34,936 nucleotides of DNA from a virus. Shown in pieces: positions 7,367 through 15,408 of the stretch; the stretch's first letter is position 1, and each line of letters starts with the position of its first letter. The position numbers were made by a program, and so were the translations under genes. The notes under the pieces are model-generated. The model did no database searches and was not told where the DNA came from. It was given only the letters and a program-made list of their open reading frames with translations. The DNA is taken from the IMG/VR virus record IMGVR_UViG_3300032308_000302, positions 1-34,936 of that record; one strand, 5' to 3'.

Positions 7367-10300
7367 TTAGCCCTTTTGGTCATCATTTCATGACGCATCG
7401 TGTCGATGTCTTTGTGCATCACCACGGCCTTCTTGCCCGCGGGTTTGCTTTCCTTGCGGTCCTCATCCTCACCCAAGCGCTTCGCCAAGTGACGCTGCGC
7501 TGCTAAGTTCTGCTCAGGGAACGCATGGTAATCGTCTTCCTCAAACCCATGGTGACGAGTCACGGCACCACCGCTGGCCAAGAACTTCAGTGGCTGCGGT
7601 GCTGCGTATTCGCGACCGCGGGCTTTCTCTTGATCTTCTGGACGATCGATCTCGTACTCGCCTTTGTTCTGCTGCGCGTGCTTGATGTGCGCTTCGCTCA
7701 CGTTGTGCGTAAACGAAGTCTCGTGCCCAAGGTTGCTCGTCGACTCGGTCGGGGTCGTCATCAGGATGTGGCCTGCTTCCTTGCCGTTCTTTGTCTTGAA
7801 ACGCTTCTTAGGCAAGAAATCGGTGTCCTTGAACCGCGAATCCGTCGGGATCATGTGATCTACAGTTCTCGTCTCACCGGTTTCTTTGTCCTTCTTGCGC
7901 TCTGGGACGTTGACTAACCGTGGATGCAGGATGTGCTGCTTCTGGTAGTCGTAACGGCGACCGTTAACAGTCGTGTGGCCATAGTGAGCTTTGTCCGGGC
8001 TCGTAGGCTTGCCATCCGGCCCGTAGTGCCCCTCTTCACCTTCATCCTTCTCATCAGCCGACAACTCGTGCTGCTCACGCCCCGTCGACCAATACTTCGC
8101 ATGGGTGATGTACTTCTCCATGCTCTTAGCCAGTGGCGATCCACGCTTCACGTCTGTGACCATGTACGAGCCCTTCGGTGGCGTCTTGTTGCCCTGCTCG
8201 TTCCTAAAGTCGTCACCGCTAGCGCTCGTGGCCGTGATCGTGTTACGCACACGCTGCTTGTCACGTCCAATGTTCTCGCTCACCTCGCGACCGTGCTTGA
8301 CCTTCGGGCCGACGTTCGAGTGCGTGACGTGGTAACCGTTCTCTGGGTCGTGCAGTTCGTTCGTCTTGCCATACGAGTTGGCAACGATGCCGGGCTTGCC
8401 CTCAGCCTTGCGCTGCTCGTTCAAGTGACGAATGACATGGCGCGATGACACGTCAGTCTCATCAACCACGTTCGGACGGAATAGCGTGCGCTCATCGTTT
8501 TTGTCTGCTTTCTTTGCAGCATCGCGAAGTGAGCTAGTGTGAGCCAGTATCCAGTCACGCGTCATCGCCGGGTCGTGCTTGGCTTGCTCATGACATGCCC
8601 GGCGTACTGCTGCGTGGACATACTGCGACTCGGCGTTGGGCGCAAAGCATGTGCCGCGACTCGTATCAATAATGCCCTTTGCATCTTTACCGCCACCGCA
8701 GCCTTCGGTCTGTCCCGGGCAAGTGTTGATGATGTGGTGCTTCTCATTCTCGCCGTGGCCGCTCGTGTACAGCGCATGGCCTGCAACGCCCTTCGATGCG
8801 TAGCCAACGTGCGCCCGGCCTTCCTCGTCATGCTCATGGCGAACCGTGTCGAGCTTCTCACTCTCGTCCAGCGTGTTCGATGACTTGCCGATGTGCTTGG
8901 CTGCACGCAGACGTGCTGTTGCTTCCTTTTCCGCTGCTAATTGTTCTTTGAGCGGCTTTTTGAAATGATCTTCCAACGTCTGTTTGTGAATCGCACCCAT
9001 CTTGCCGATCGATAGTGGTTCACGATTTTCAGGGCCATACACGTCGGCACGCGCTTTGTTGATCTCTTTCATCCCAGCGACAGTGACTAGCTTGCCGGTC
9101 TTTTTTGATATCCAGCTACGGCCATGCCACATGTGATGCGGCACCACGATGCCAGTCACGCCACCGGGGCCTTCCGCCTTGATCGTCATGCGCTTCGACG
9201 AGGCTGGCACCTCTTCACCGTCTTCATCCACTTGCGGCTTGGCAGCGCGTTTGGGTTTTTTCTCAGCCAATTCCTGCTTCATCTCGTCAACTGTCTTGGC
9301 CGATCCGCCCTTAGCCATCGCAGGCATCTTCGTAGGCTGCATCGCATTCAGCGCCCGACCCTGCGGCAGCATGCTCAGGATGTTGCTAGGCGGCTGCGGC
9401 AGCGGACCCGACGGTGGGAACGCGTTCGGCCCCGGTGGGTTGCCAAAGCCAGTCGGCATCGGGCTCGGCTGCGCTCCCGGCATCTGACCCTCTGGCCCAC
9501 CCTGTGGCGGCTGACCCGGCACGCCCGGCTGACCCGGCGCTGTCCCGGGTAACGCTGGCATCATCTGCTGACCGGGCACCTCGTGGCTCATGTCCACACC
9601 ACCAGCGTGCATCACACCAGCCCGTAGATTCGGCGGCATGTAGACCTTGCGATCCATCTCGGTCGCCTCGTTCACGCCGACGTTCTTTAGCGCAATTGGG
9701 CTCTGCTGCATCAGCGCCATTCTCATCTCAGCCAGTGTTGGCATAGCTTCTCCTTGATTTACATTCCCGCCAGACGCCTTGTGAACGATACCGCCGTACT
9801 CATAAGACTGGCCTTTCTTAACCGCCTCTACCATGCTCGGCACGATGTCGATGTAGTGCACAAGGTCGCCGTTCGCTAGTTGCGTCTGGCCGATCTTGCC
9901 ACCGTGCTGCTTGGCATATTTGTCGAGGAAGTTCTTGTACACGTTGTCGTACCAGTGTTCCATGCCCTTGCGCTGGTCTTCAGTGTATCGCTTGGTCTGC
10001 GTCTCGCCCGTCGCTAGATACAGGCGCTTCATGCCAGTGTCCGCGGCCTCTTTAATCGCACGTTTCAACCCAAGTTGATGCCAATTGTCTTTAAACGGCG
10101 CTTCGGGCACGCCCTCTTGCACTTGCTGCAAATACGAAGACCTGAAGTTCCGATAATCGTCCGGGGATAGGTTTTCCCACTCGTCACGGGTCAGATTGAA
10201 GTACTCACGCATGCCGTCTTCAGTGACCTTCAAATTCTTGCCGTAGCCGATCTTCGCGCCGTCTTGATGCCAGTCCGACTGCAACTCATCGATGAGCAAA

Positions 10301-11736
10301 CCACGCTTGCCATCTCTGTCGCCATGGTCCGCCACGCGCAGGTGGAACAGCACGTTGGGCTGCGCTCCATGGTGCATCTCATTCATGAAGTTCTTGCCCG
10401 ATTCGTTCTTCGGTAGCACGACGCGAATCTCGCGGTAGTTGTCACCGCCCGGGGTGTTGTACTCAGGATGCACATCGGGGCCGAACATCGCCGGTTGCGC
10501 CAACGACAGTCTCTCCTTCGCACCTTCAAGACTTTTCTCCATTGATGCCAGCTTGCGCTTGTACTCGTGCATCATCGGGCTATCTGGCGCGGTGTAAATT
10601 AAACGCTCGATGTTGTCGCGCATCTGCTGGATGCCGCTTTTGTAGTAGCTCACGCTCTGCTCGAGCCCGCTGGCTGTGTTGCTGTACTCCGAGTCCTCTT
10701 CATAAGGTCGACGTACTGTCTCGCGCAACGGTATGCGGTTCTTCTGTACGCGCTGGACGATATCCTCTTGATTCACGCTCGGCTGCGTCGCCAGATCATC
10801 AAGCCCAAGTTCCGCCAGCCGCTGATCATTCACGCCCGGCGTCTTCTTCAGGTCAGAGATAAACGCATTGCCTGCGCCACGCTTGCGGTTCAGACTGAGC
10901 GCCGCCTTCTCGACCGGGTTGAAGAATCCCACCTTGTTCACGTCAGGCTGGCCACCGGTCGCTAGTGCCAGCTTCATCTCGGCCAACGATGGCGTGCCAC
11001 CACTCGCCTTGCGCTGCGGATAGTTCACATGCTCTTCGGCCATCCACTCTTCAGGGCCAACCGAGCCGCCGCCTGCGAATCCGAATTCCTTTTTCTTGAA
11101 CGGCTGCTCTCGCGGCAGATCAGACAGGCCCGCAGCGTTGTTGATGCGCTCGACCTCTTTGTCAGTCAGCACGCGGTTTACCTTCATCGACCCGCCAATC
11201 AGCCAGTTGCCCGTCATGTTCGGGTTCGTTTTGTACCGGTAGTGCCCGCCGTGCGGTATCTGGTCAGTGATGTGCGCCTTGACAGGCACCAGCTTGCCCT
11301 GCGCGTTCGTGCCGCGCTTGTTCGCCTCTGTCTGCCAGTCCACGTCATCGGGCATCTCGACTTCGGCCCATGCATGGTTCGCAGGCCGGCGGTCCGGGGC
11401 CGTCAGGCTCGAGTCCGACTTCTCACCGATGTGCGTCGCGATCGGTAGGTCGCCAGCATGCCAGCCGGGACGGTAGGCCAGCGACCCGATCTTCGACTTG
11501 ACCTTGCCATCCTTCATCTCGCCTTCTTTGGCGTCGACCCACTTGCCCATCTCAACAGGCGTGTTCGCGTCAACGAACAGGGGAAACAGTTTGCCGGGGT
11601 GATCTTTGTGAACGCGGAAAAGTTTGTACGCCTTGACGGTCTTGGTAGGCTCTTTGACCTTGCCGCCCTTAGCCGCGTGCACAGGCGTGCCGGACATTAG
11701 CTCATGACGCATCTGGTCTATCGATATATCGTTCAT
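7363..11736 (-). CDS. Giant multidomain protein between TerL and portal
   Basis: 1,457 residues from the ATG at 11736 (GGAG 12 bases upstream); a TTG at 11760 would give 1,465, and the numbers here use that longer form. Visible modules: (1) 40-205, YKLFRV...GKLFPLFVD...LAYRPGWHAGD...YRYKTNPNM; (2) 433-640, NYREIRVVLP...LLIDELQSDWHQDGAKIGYG...PFKDNWHQLGLKRAI...TGETQTKRY, a domain type seen in large phage and plasmid 'polyvalent' proteins; (3) a Pro/Gly-rich linker 727-800; (4) 855-1180, with CPGQTEGCGGG at 1014-1024, then C1038 and C1056, and LFRPNVVDETD and NSYGKTNELHDP, a possible metal-binding domain. Five copies of a ten-residue motif (13-22, 258-267, 675-684, 823-832, 1451-1460) and several A-x-G-G tags sit at module edges. 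I cannot assign an activity. Position suggests a virion or injected protein. Confidence 0.8.
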   Translation of the reverse strand: MNDISIDQMRHELMSGTPVHAAKGGKVKEPTKTVKAYKLFRVHKDHPGKLFPLFVDANTPVEMGKWVDAKEGEMKDGKVKSKIGSLAYRPGWHAGDLPIATHIGEKSDSSLTAPDRRPANHAWAEVEMPDDVDWQTEANKRGTNAQGKLVPVKAHITDQIPHGGHYRYKTNPNMTGNWLIGGSMKVNRVLTDKEVERINNAAGLSDLPREQPFKKKEFGFAGGGSVGPEEWMAEEHVNYPQRKASGGTPSLAEMKLALATGGQPDVNKVGFFNPVEKAALSLNRKRGAGNAFISDLKKTPGVNDQRLAELGLDDLATQPSVNQEDIVQRVQKNRIPLRETVRRPYEEDSEYSNTASGLEQSVSYYKSGIQQMRDNIERLIYTAPDSPMMHEYKRKLASMEKSLEGAKERLSLAQPAMFGPDVHPEYNTPGGDNYREIRVVLPKNESGKNFMNEMHHGAQPNVLFHLRVADHGDRDGKRGLLIDELQSDWHQDGAKIGYGKNLKVTEDGMREYFNLTRDEWENLSPDDYRNFRSSYLQQVQEGVPEAPFKDNWHQLGLKRAIKEAADTGMKRLYLATGETQTKRYTEDQRKGMEHWYDNVYKNFLDKYAKQHGGKIGQTQLANGDLVHYIDIVPSMVEAVKKGQSYEYGGIVHKASGGNVNQGEAMPTLAEMRMALMQQSPIALKNVGVNEATEMDRKVYMPPNLRAGVMHAGGVDMSHEVPGQQMMPALPGTAPGQPGVPGQPPQGGPEGQMPGAQPSPMPTGFGNPPGPNAFPPSGPLPQPPSNILSMLPQGRALNAMQPTKMPAMAKGGSAKTVDEMKQELAEKKPKRAAKPQVDEDGEEVPASSKRMTIKAEGPGGVTGIVVPHHMWHGRSWISKKTGKLVTVAGMKEINKARADVYGPENREPLSIGKMGAIHKQTLEDHFKKPLKEQLAAEKEATARLRAAKHIGKSSNTLDESEKLDTVRHEHDEEGRAHVGYASKGVAGHALYTSGHGENEKHHIINTCPGQTEGCGGGKDAKGIIDTSRGTCFAPNAESQYVHAAVRRACHEQAKHDPAMTRDWILAHTSSLRDAAKKADKNDERTLFRPNVVDETDVSSRHVIRHLNEQRKAEGKPGIVANSYGKTNELHDPENGYHVTHSNVGPKVKHGREVSENIGRDKQRVRNTITATSASGDDFRNEQGNKTPPKGSYMVTDVKRGSPLAKSMEKYITHAKYWSTGREQHELSADEKDEGEEGHYGPDGKPTSPDKAHYGHTTVNGRRYDYQKQHILHPRLVNVPERKKDKETGETRTVDHMIPTDSRFKDTDFLPKKRFKTKNGKEAGHILMTTPTESTSNLGHETSFTHNVSEAHIKHAQQNKGEYEIDRPEDQEKARGREYAAPQPLKFLASGGAVTRHHGFEEDDYHAFPEQNLAAQRHLAKRLGEDEDRKESKPAGKKAVVMHKDIDTMRHEMMTKRAK

Positions 11737-11819
11737 CGCCGCATTATGCTCCGAGGTCAATGGGTCGGTCTACCGGGCAGTCTGGGCACCGACCGTCGCC
11801 CTGACATACTCCCAACTGG

Positions 11820-12008
11820 TCACAACTCTTCTTGAGCTTTGCGCCACCGCACCCAGTCTCTGAGCATCTGCACGGCCTGCTGCTCCCAGATTTCGCCACC
11901 GGGCACGGCGACGACTTCGAATCGATTCCGGCACATCGTGGTCCTGACTCCGTCGTGATGGACGACTCGCTTGTAATCTTCTTCCTTATCATCCATCTCG
12001 ATCCTCAT
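11820..12008 (-). CDS. Small phage protein coupled to terL (62 aa)
   Basis: MRIEMDDKEEDYKRVVHHDG begins at an ATG that overlaps the terL stop (ATGA). The rest has the alternating pattern of a small alpha/beta protein (FEVVAVPGGEIWEQQAVQMLRDWVRW). The competing frame over the same bases (82 codons, 11744-11992) is Ser- and Cys-rich and looks like a shadow, except possibly its last 26 residues. Function unknown. Confidence 0.65.
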   Translation of the reverse strand: MRIEMDDKEEDYKRVVHHDGVRTTMCRNRFEVVAVPGGEIWEQQAVQMLRDWVRWRKAQEEL

Positions 12009-13456
12009 GCTGAGTACGGGTTCTCGCGGCTGCGCTGGTTGTATATCTCTGCGTCGGTAATGTCTTCCTGATCCAAGTCTTCCCGCGGCGGCGCATCGAT
12101 GCTAATCCACCCGGCGTCGCGCAAATACCGCAGGCCCTGACTGATGCAGTCGACGTACTCGTCGTGCGTCGTGTTCGGGAACGAGCATATCTGGCTCACC
12201 ATGCCCTCAGCCCAGTCCCGGACGAACCCGGCTCGCTTGCCGCTCTCAGGCACCCAGACGCGCCCGGCTTTGATGATGTTGGCCACGATCGATAGGCGCT
12301 GCGTCTTGTCCGCCTTCCCGGGGTTGTAGGCGTGCACCGGGATGTGCGCCCGCTGCAAGTCCTGAATCAGGCTGATGCCGGCGCTCTTGTCTTCCACCAG
12401 GACCATGTCGACCAGCTTGCGGGCCTTGCCCTCGCCGTACACCGTCTCGTACTCGTTGATCACCTTGGGGCGCAGGTCGGGGTACTGCAGATGCTCGTTC
12501 CAGCAGTCCAGCACCATCACCGACATGCCGCCATCAAGCGGCTTGAAAACTCCGAGCGTGATGCAGCCACTTGGGTCGTTGTAGGTCTTGTCGCTCGTCG
12601 CGCAGTCGTAGCTCTGGAGAACGAATTCCAGCTTCGGGAAGCTTTTGTGATTCGGCCACAGACGGAACCATTCTCTTTTGACAATGCCGCCCTCTTCCGG
12701 GTCGATGATCTCAGCGTGTATCTCTTGGCGACCGAGATCGCTCCCCTCGTACTGAAGGATTTGCTTCTGGAACGACGCGGCCAGATTGCCGACGTTGACA
12801 TAGGTCGACGCCTTCGTGATCACCACGTCGTCGTTCTCGCGCCCGATCAACTCGATGATTAAGGGCTTGGGCTTCGGGGTGGTCGAGACGATGATCTTGG
12901 TGCGGAAGTCCGGGTACTTATCCTCCGGCAGCTTCAGACGCACCGCGAACTGGATCATATCCCACGAGTCTTGCAAGTAATCCCACGCGGCCAACTCATC
13001 AAGCCACGCGCCGTGCCACTGGCCACCGCGGAAGCGCTCGGGCTCCGATGCCGGGATGCCTTTGATGAACGACCCGTTGATCAGCTTCAACTCGTGCAGG
13101 CTCTTGTTGTAGTCGGCGATCAGTTCCTGCGGAATGACATTGAGCAAGCCGCTATCGCCTTCAAACATGGTCCCACGAACGTCACCGCTCGTCGGGCCGC
13201 TACAGAGCCAGCGCGTGCCCGGATATTCCCACGCCCATGCACCCAAGTTTTCAGCAGACGCCCGAGTCTTGCCTGCGCCCCGCCCCGCAAGCATTAAGAA
13301 AATCGACCACCAGTCACCCGGCGGCTCGATCTGGTGCTTGTATGCCTTCTGTAGCCAGTTTAGCTGCCAGTTGATTGCGGCCTGCTGCGCAGCCGGCAGG
13401 CGCGAGAACTCACGCTCGAGATCGGGGTCGTCTAGTACTTGATCGATGGCGCCCAT
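12005..13456 (-). CDS. terL: Terminase large subunit
   Basis: 483 residues. TerL cuts concatemeric DNA and pumps it into the prohead at the portal. The ATPase domain shows Walker A AGRGAGKT (57-64), Walker B GAWLDE (149-154) and a coupling segment STTPKP (191-196). The RNase H-like nuclease follows, with probable metal ligands D284 (in QSYDCATSD), E355 (in LVEDKSAG) and D432/D436 (in HDEYVDCISQG). No clear ribosome site precedes the ATG. The 56-bp gap to terS contains a 23-bp palindrome. The length and full set of motifs indicate an intact, active enzyme. Confidence 0.93.
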   Translation of the reverse strand: MGAIDQVLDDPDLEREFSRLPAAQQAAINWQLNWLQKAYKHQIEPPGDWWSIFLMLAGRGAGKTRASAENLGAWAWEYPGTRWLCSGPTSGDVRGTMFEGDSGLLNVIPQELIADYNKSLHELKLINGSFIKGIPASEPERFRGGQWHGAWLDELAAWDYLQDSWDMIQFAVRLKLPEDKYPDFRTKIIVSTTPKPKPLIIELIGRENDDVVITKASTYVNVGNLAASFQKQILQYEGSDLGRQEIHAEIIDPEEGGIVKREWFRLWPNHKSFPKLEFVLQSYDCATSDKTYNDPSGCITLGVFKPLDGGMSVMVLDCWNEHLQYPDLRPKVINEYETVYGEGKARKLVDMVLVEDKSAGISLIQDLQRAHIPVHAYNPGKADKTQRLSIVANIIKAGRVWVPESGKRAGFVRDWAEGMVSQICSFPNTTHDEYVDCISQGLRYLRDAGWISIDAPPREDLDQEDITDAEIYNQRSRENPYSA

Positions 13457-13478
13457 GTTTGTCTGGTCGTTAATATGT

Positions 13479-13501
13479 TGATACTAATCCGATTAGTATC
13501 A
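13479..13501. promoter_or_regulatory. 23-bp palindrome between terS and terL (possible ParB/HTH or pac site)
   Basis: A perfect odd-centred palindrome with inner 17-mer TACTAATCSGATTAGTA, centre at 13490. It lies 11 bp after the terS stop and 22 bp before the terL start. The identical 17-mer (opposite orientation) occurs in the ParB-like gene at 24611-24627, and I found no third full copy in the window. There is no U-tract, so a terminator is unlikely. Candidate roles are a partition/ParB site, an operator or a packaging site. Confidence 0.6.
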
Positions 13502-13512
13502 GAGTTTTAACA

Positions 13513-13878
13513 TTACTCTGACTGCCGCTGAAGCTTCAGGTTCTTCAGTAGTTCGCCAAACACGTTGACGTGCACGTCGACCTCGAGCGGGCTGTCCTTG
13601 TCGCCGGCCAACTCGGTCCTCGCAAGCTTCGGGATGTGGTACTCCACCACGCTCTGGAACATGTCGAACGCCTTAGCCGGGTTCGGCTGCACGACGTACT
13701 TCTCTTCGCCAGTTTCAGGGTCAATTGTCTTGACGCCCTCTGCGACCTTGTCGAGCCACTCAGTGAGCCTGTGAGCGTTTCCGTCAACGAACTGTGCTAT
13801 GGCCTGCCGCGCATCAGATGTCGCCTTGTTGGGGCTTCCTGATGGCCTGCCGGGGCCTTTCTTCGGGAGGTTGCTCAT
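13513..13878 (-). CDS. Terminase small subunit-like protein
   Basis: 121 residues with GGAGGGG before the ATG. The N-terminus KKGPGRPSGSPNKAT is the AT-hook-like GRPxGSxNK motif seen at the start of many phage small terminases. A helical domain follows (ARQAIAQFVDGNAHRLTEWLDKVAEG), then AFDMFQSVVEYHIPKLARTEL and a charged tail. TerS recognises the packaging site and loads TerL, and position directly upstream of terL fits. Assignment rests on the motif and synteny; a general DNA-binding protein is the alternative. Confidence 0.72.
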   Translation of the reverse strand: MSNLPKKGPGRPSGSPNKATSDARQAIAQFVDGNAHRLTEWLDKVAEGVKTIDPETGEEKYVVQPNPAKAFDMFQSVVEYHIPKLARTELAGDKDSPLEVDVHVNVFGELLKNLKLQRQSE

Positions 13879-13916
13879 AACCCCCTCCGAATATTCTCAG
13901 TTTGTTTATTTTGGTT

Positions 13917-13932
13917 GTTAGTGGTTACTAAC
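13917..13932. repeat. Short inverted repeat upstream of terS
   Basis: GTTAGT-GGTT-ACTAAC, 6-bp arms with a 4-nt loop, lies 39 bp upstream of the terS start. It may be part of an operator or an RNA hairpin in the terS leader. Nothing more can be said. Confidence 0.4.
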
Positions 13933-13944
13933 GTATGTGATGAC

Positions 13945-14009
13945 ATATCCCAGTCCTCCGTCGCGCAGTCTTTTCAGCGCAAGCGGAGTGTACAGCGTGA
14001 CTGGGATAT
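13945..14009. repeat. 65-bp multi-part inverted repeat upstream of terS
   Basis: Outer 11-bp perfect arms ATATCCCAGTC (13945-13955) and GACTGGGATAT (13999-14009) enclose CTCCG (13956-13960) with CGGAG (13984-13988) and an inner GCGC pair (13963-13966, 13977-13980). As RNA on either strand this makes a three-tier stem with one asymmetric internal loop. There is no U-tract after it. It occupies most of the gap between the 70-aa gene and terS, which holds no ORF. A structured leader, a small RNA or a packaging signal is possible. Confidence 0.6.
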
Positions 14010-14019
14010 TTGTGAAGGG

Positions 14020-14232
14020 TCAAGCTTGCCAACCTTCTAAGCGGTGGTTCTTTGTTGCCCACTGAAGAGCTTCAATGAGCTTGGGGTAGCCATCCATTGG
14101 GATGTGCTCTGGGTCTTTGTCGCTCGAGATCAGGACTACGCTTACACCGTTTAGCAGCGCTTCGTTGTGTGCGTCGATCCACCATTGTGGGGCGTCGGCC
14201 TTACTCTGCTTCTGTTTGTGGTTAGGGCTCAT
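14020..14232 (-). CDS. Small phage protein (70 aa), function unknown
   Basis: MSPNHKQKQSKADAPQWWID begins a short polar N-terminus, followed by a compact segment NGVSVVLISSDKDPEHIPMDGYPKLIEALQWA. GAGAAAAG precedes the ATG. It overlaps the next gene upstream by 11 bp in another frame, as usual in this gene cluster. No motif is recognised. It is the last gene of the early-type cluster before the structured gap at 13879-14019. Confidence 0.65.
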   Translation of the reverse strand: MSPNHKQKQSKADAPQWWIDAHNEALLNGVSVVLISSDKDPEHIPMDGYPKLIEALQWATKNHRLEGWQA

Positions 14233-14470
14233 CTTTTCTCGCCTCCATCATCGCGTCGGCCATGCGGTATGCGCCTTCAGCGTAGTACATCAGTTCGTAT
14301 TCGATCGCCACTGGATCGTCATCCGACAGCATCGCTTGCATCGGCTTATGGTTCCATGCTTGGCTGGTCAGCATGGCTTGCATAGCCTTAGCCGCGAAGT
14401 AATCGCGCAAGTCCATCCCATTGTTGTAGTCAATTGGATTGGTTATTGGAAATGCCTTTTGGTTACTCAT
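14222..14470 (-). CDS. Conserved-type phage protein (82 aa)
   Basis: The sequence has the pattern MDLRDYFAAKAMQAML ... AYRMADAMMEAR, which I recognise as a frequent small phage and prophage protein of unknown function. TAAGGAG six bases before the ATG supports the start. The MDLRDYFAAKAMQ core begins at residue 19, so residues 1-18 are an N-terminal extension. Predicted fully helical; probably cytoplasmic. Confidence 0.75.
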   Translation of the reverse strand: MSNQKAFPITNPIDYNNGMDLRDYFAAKAMQAMLTSQAWNHKPMQAMLSDDDPVAIEYELMYYAEGAYRMADAMMEARKDEP

Positions 14471-14699
14471 GATCGCTCCTTAATATTCTGTGCTCGGCCC
14501 ATGTGCGCCAAGCTTTCATTTCGCTGTTCTCTTGCTTTAGGCGATCTATCTCGCCCTTCTGGTGGTTCATGATGCTGGTTGCCCGTTCAATCCAGTCCAC
14601 GACCGCTGTAGGCATCGCGTACTGCTGTTCCGGGGCCATCGGCGCGATAGTGGGCACCTTCTTGGCCGCGGGCTTCTTAGTGGTTTTCTTCGTCGCCAT
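14463..14699 (-). CDS. Small basic coiled-coil protein (78 aa)
   Basis: The start at 14699 is chosen because AGGGAG lies just upstream; a start at 14747 would add 16 residues without a ribosome site. The N-terminus is Lys/Thr/Ala-rich (MATKKTTKKPAAKKVPT), resembling histone-H1-like or DNA-binding tails. The C-terminal half is a heptad helix (WIERATSIMNHQKGEIDRLKQ). It could bind DNA as a small nucleoid-type protein, but this is inferred from composition only. Confidence 0.65.
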   Translation of the reverse strand: MATKKTTKKPAAKKVPTIAPMAPEQQYAMPTAVVDWIERATSIMNHQKGEIDRLKQENSEMKAWRTWAEHRILRSDHE

Positions 14700-14709
14700 G
14701 TCGTCTCCC

Positions 14710-14904
14710 TTAATCCTTTCTGGCCAGAATGTCCTGCAGCCCTTCAATCAGTGCCGCGGCTTGGCCTTGGGTCAACTTGCAACTGGCGTGGCCACCGTGG
14801 AAATGTAAGCCAAGAAAAACATTTTGATCGCAGTCGCTCAACATGATTGTGCGGTACTCGTCGCATGTGTCGATACGGATGTGTAGGTCTTCAGTCGTTT
14901 TCAT
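14710..14904 (-). CDS. Small phage protein (64 aa)
   Basis: MKTTEDLHIRIDTCDEYRTI is preceded by GGGAG. The protein looks like a small beta-sheet domain (IMLSDCDQNVFLGLHFHGGHASCKL) followed by one helix (TQGQAAALIEGLQDILA). Two Cys and two His are present but not in a clear zinc motif. Function unknown. Confidence 0.7.
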   Translation of the reverse strand: MKTTEDLHIRIDTCDEYRTIMLSDCDQNVFLGLHFHGGHASCKLTQGQAAALIEGLQDILARKD

Positions 14905-14929
14905 AATTTCTCCCTTGTGTGGTTTTAAT

Positions 14930-14945
14930 CGGGGCCGAAGCCCCG
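14930..14945. terminator. Hairpin with UUCG tetraloop between small genes
   Basis: The 6-bp GC stem reads GGGGC-UUCG-GCCCC on the minus strand, a very stable tetraloop, just after the stop at 14952. It is followed there by GATTAAAA, a poor U-tract, so it may act as an mRNA 3'-end protector or attenuator. In the plus direction it is followed by GTTTTCTT and could terminate antisense transcription. Confidence 0.5.
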
Positions 14946-14951
14946 GTTTTC

Positions 14952-15329
14952 TTACGCGTTGCGATCTGCGAATGCACGCTGCATCTCGATACCCTGAGCC
15001 TGATACTCCTCAGAGCCGTAAGCTGGATCAACCTCGACCCAATACGCCCAATCAACGCCCTTACCAGCAGCGAGAGCGGCGTTTACACGAGCCGCCAGAC
15101 GCTCGACCTTGGCTGTCGCTTCTTCGCGCATATCAGGAAAATAGGACTCGCCAGTCTCTTCGCAAACCAGCATCTCGGTGGTGCGAAACGTAGCAACGTG
15201 ACGGAAACGGGTGCCACGGGCGTTCTCGATCAGAACGTAAAATGCTTCAGCGATAAAGCTATCACCATCGCTGGTGCGACCTGCGTCGAACAAGTCAGAA
15301 ACTGAGAAGGCGGTGTAAGTTGCGTTCAT
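14952..15329 (-). CDS. Conserved-type phage protein (125 aa), first gene after promoter A
   Basis: MNATYTAFSVSDLFDAGRTS is preceded by GGAGATAAAC. The protein is mixed alpha/beta with an RHVATFRTTEMLVCEETGESYFPDMREEATAKVERL centre. No family recognised with certainty. It is the first gene after the promoter and 5' stem-loop at 15348-15399, so it heads a transcript that runs toward the small genes at 14.0-14.9 kb. An early role such as host takeover is possible but unproven. Confidence 0.7.
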   Translation of the reverse strand: MNATYTAFSVSDLFDAGRTSDGDSFIAEAFYVLIENARGTRFRHVATFRTTEMLVCEETGESYFPDMREEATAKVERLAARVNAALAAGKGVDWAYWVEVDPAYGSEEYQAQGIEMQRAFADRNA

Positions 15330-15347
15330 GTTTATCTCCGGTTAAAC

Positions 15348-15361
15348 CCGCTCTGTTGCGG
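15348..15361 (-). promoter_or_regulatory. 5'-terminal stem-loop A
   Basis: On the minus strand CCGC-AACAGA-GCGG begins exactly 7 nt after the -10 of promoter A, so it should form the first bases of the transcript. Equivalent stem-loops at 17366, 20490 and 25486 keep the 4-bp stem and 6-nt loop while changing the paired bases. Confidence 0.65.
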
Positions 15362-15368
15362 TAGGCGA

Positions 15369-15399
15369 ATTCTAACACGGAGTTAGATTCTAGAGTCAA
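15369..15399 (-). promoter_or_regulatory. Promoter A with TCTAAC-N5-GTTAGA operator
   Basis: The minus strand reads TTGACT, 19 nt, then TAGAAT as part of an extended TGTTAGAAT. The dyad TCTAAC-ACGGA-GTTAGA (15371-15387) overlaps the -10, as expected of a repressor-controlled promoter. The transcript would enter the 125-aa gene. Confidence 0.65.
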
Positions 15400-15408
15400 C
15401 ATCTTTTT

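Noticed and set aside
11744-11992. Full 82-codon minus-strand frame as a gene
   Set aside because: Its first two thirds overlap the better-supported 62-aa gene and read as a Ser/Cys-rich shadow; only the tail is kept as a low-interest finding.
13479-13501. terS-terL palindrome as an ordinary terminator
   Set aside because: AT-rich stem with a one-base centre and no U-tract; the exact repeat in the ParB-like gene points to protein binding instead.
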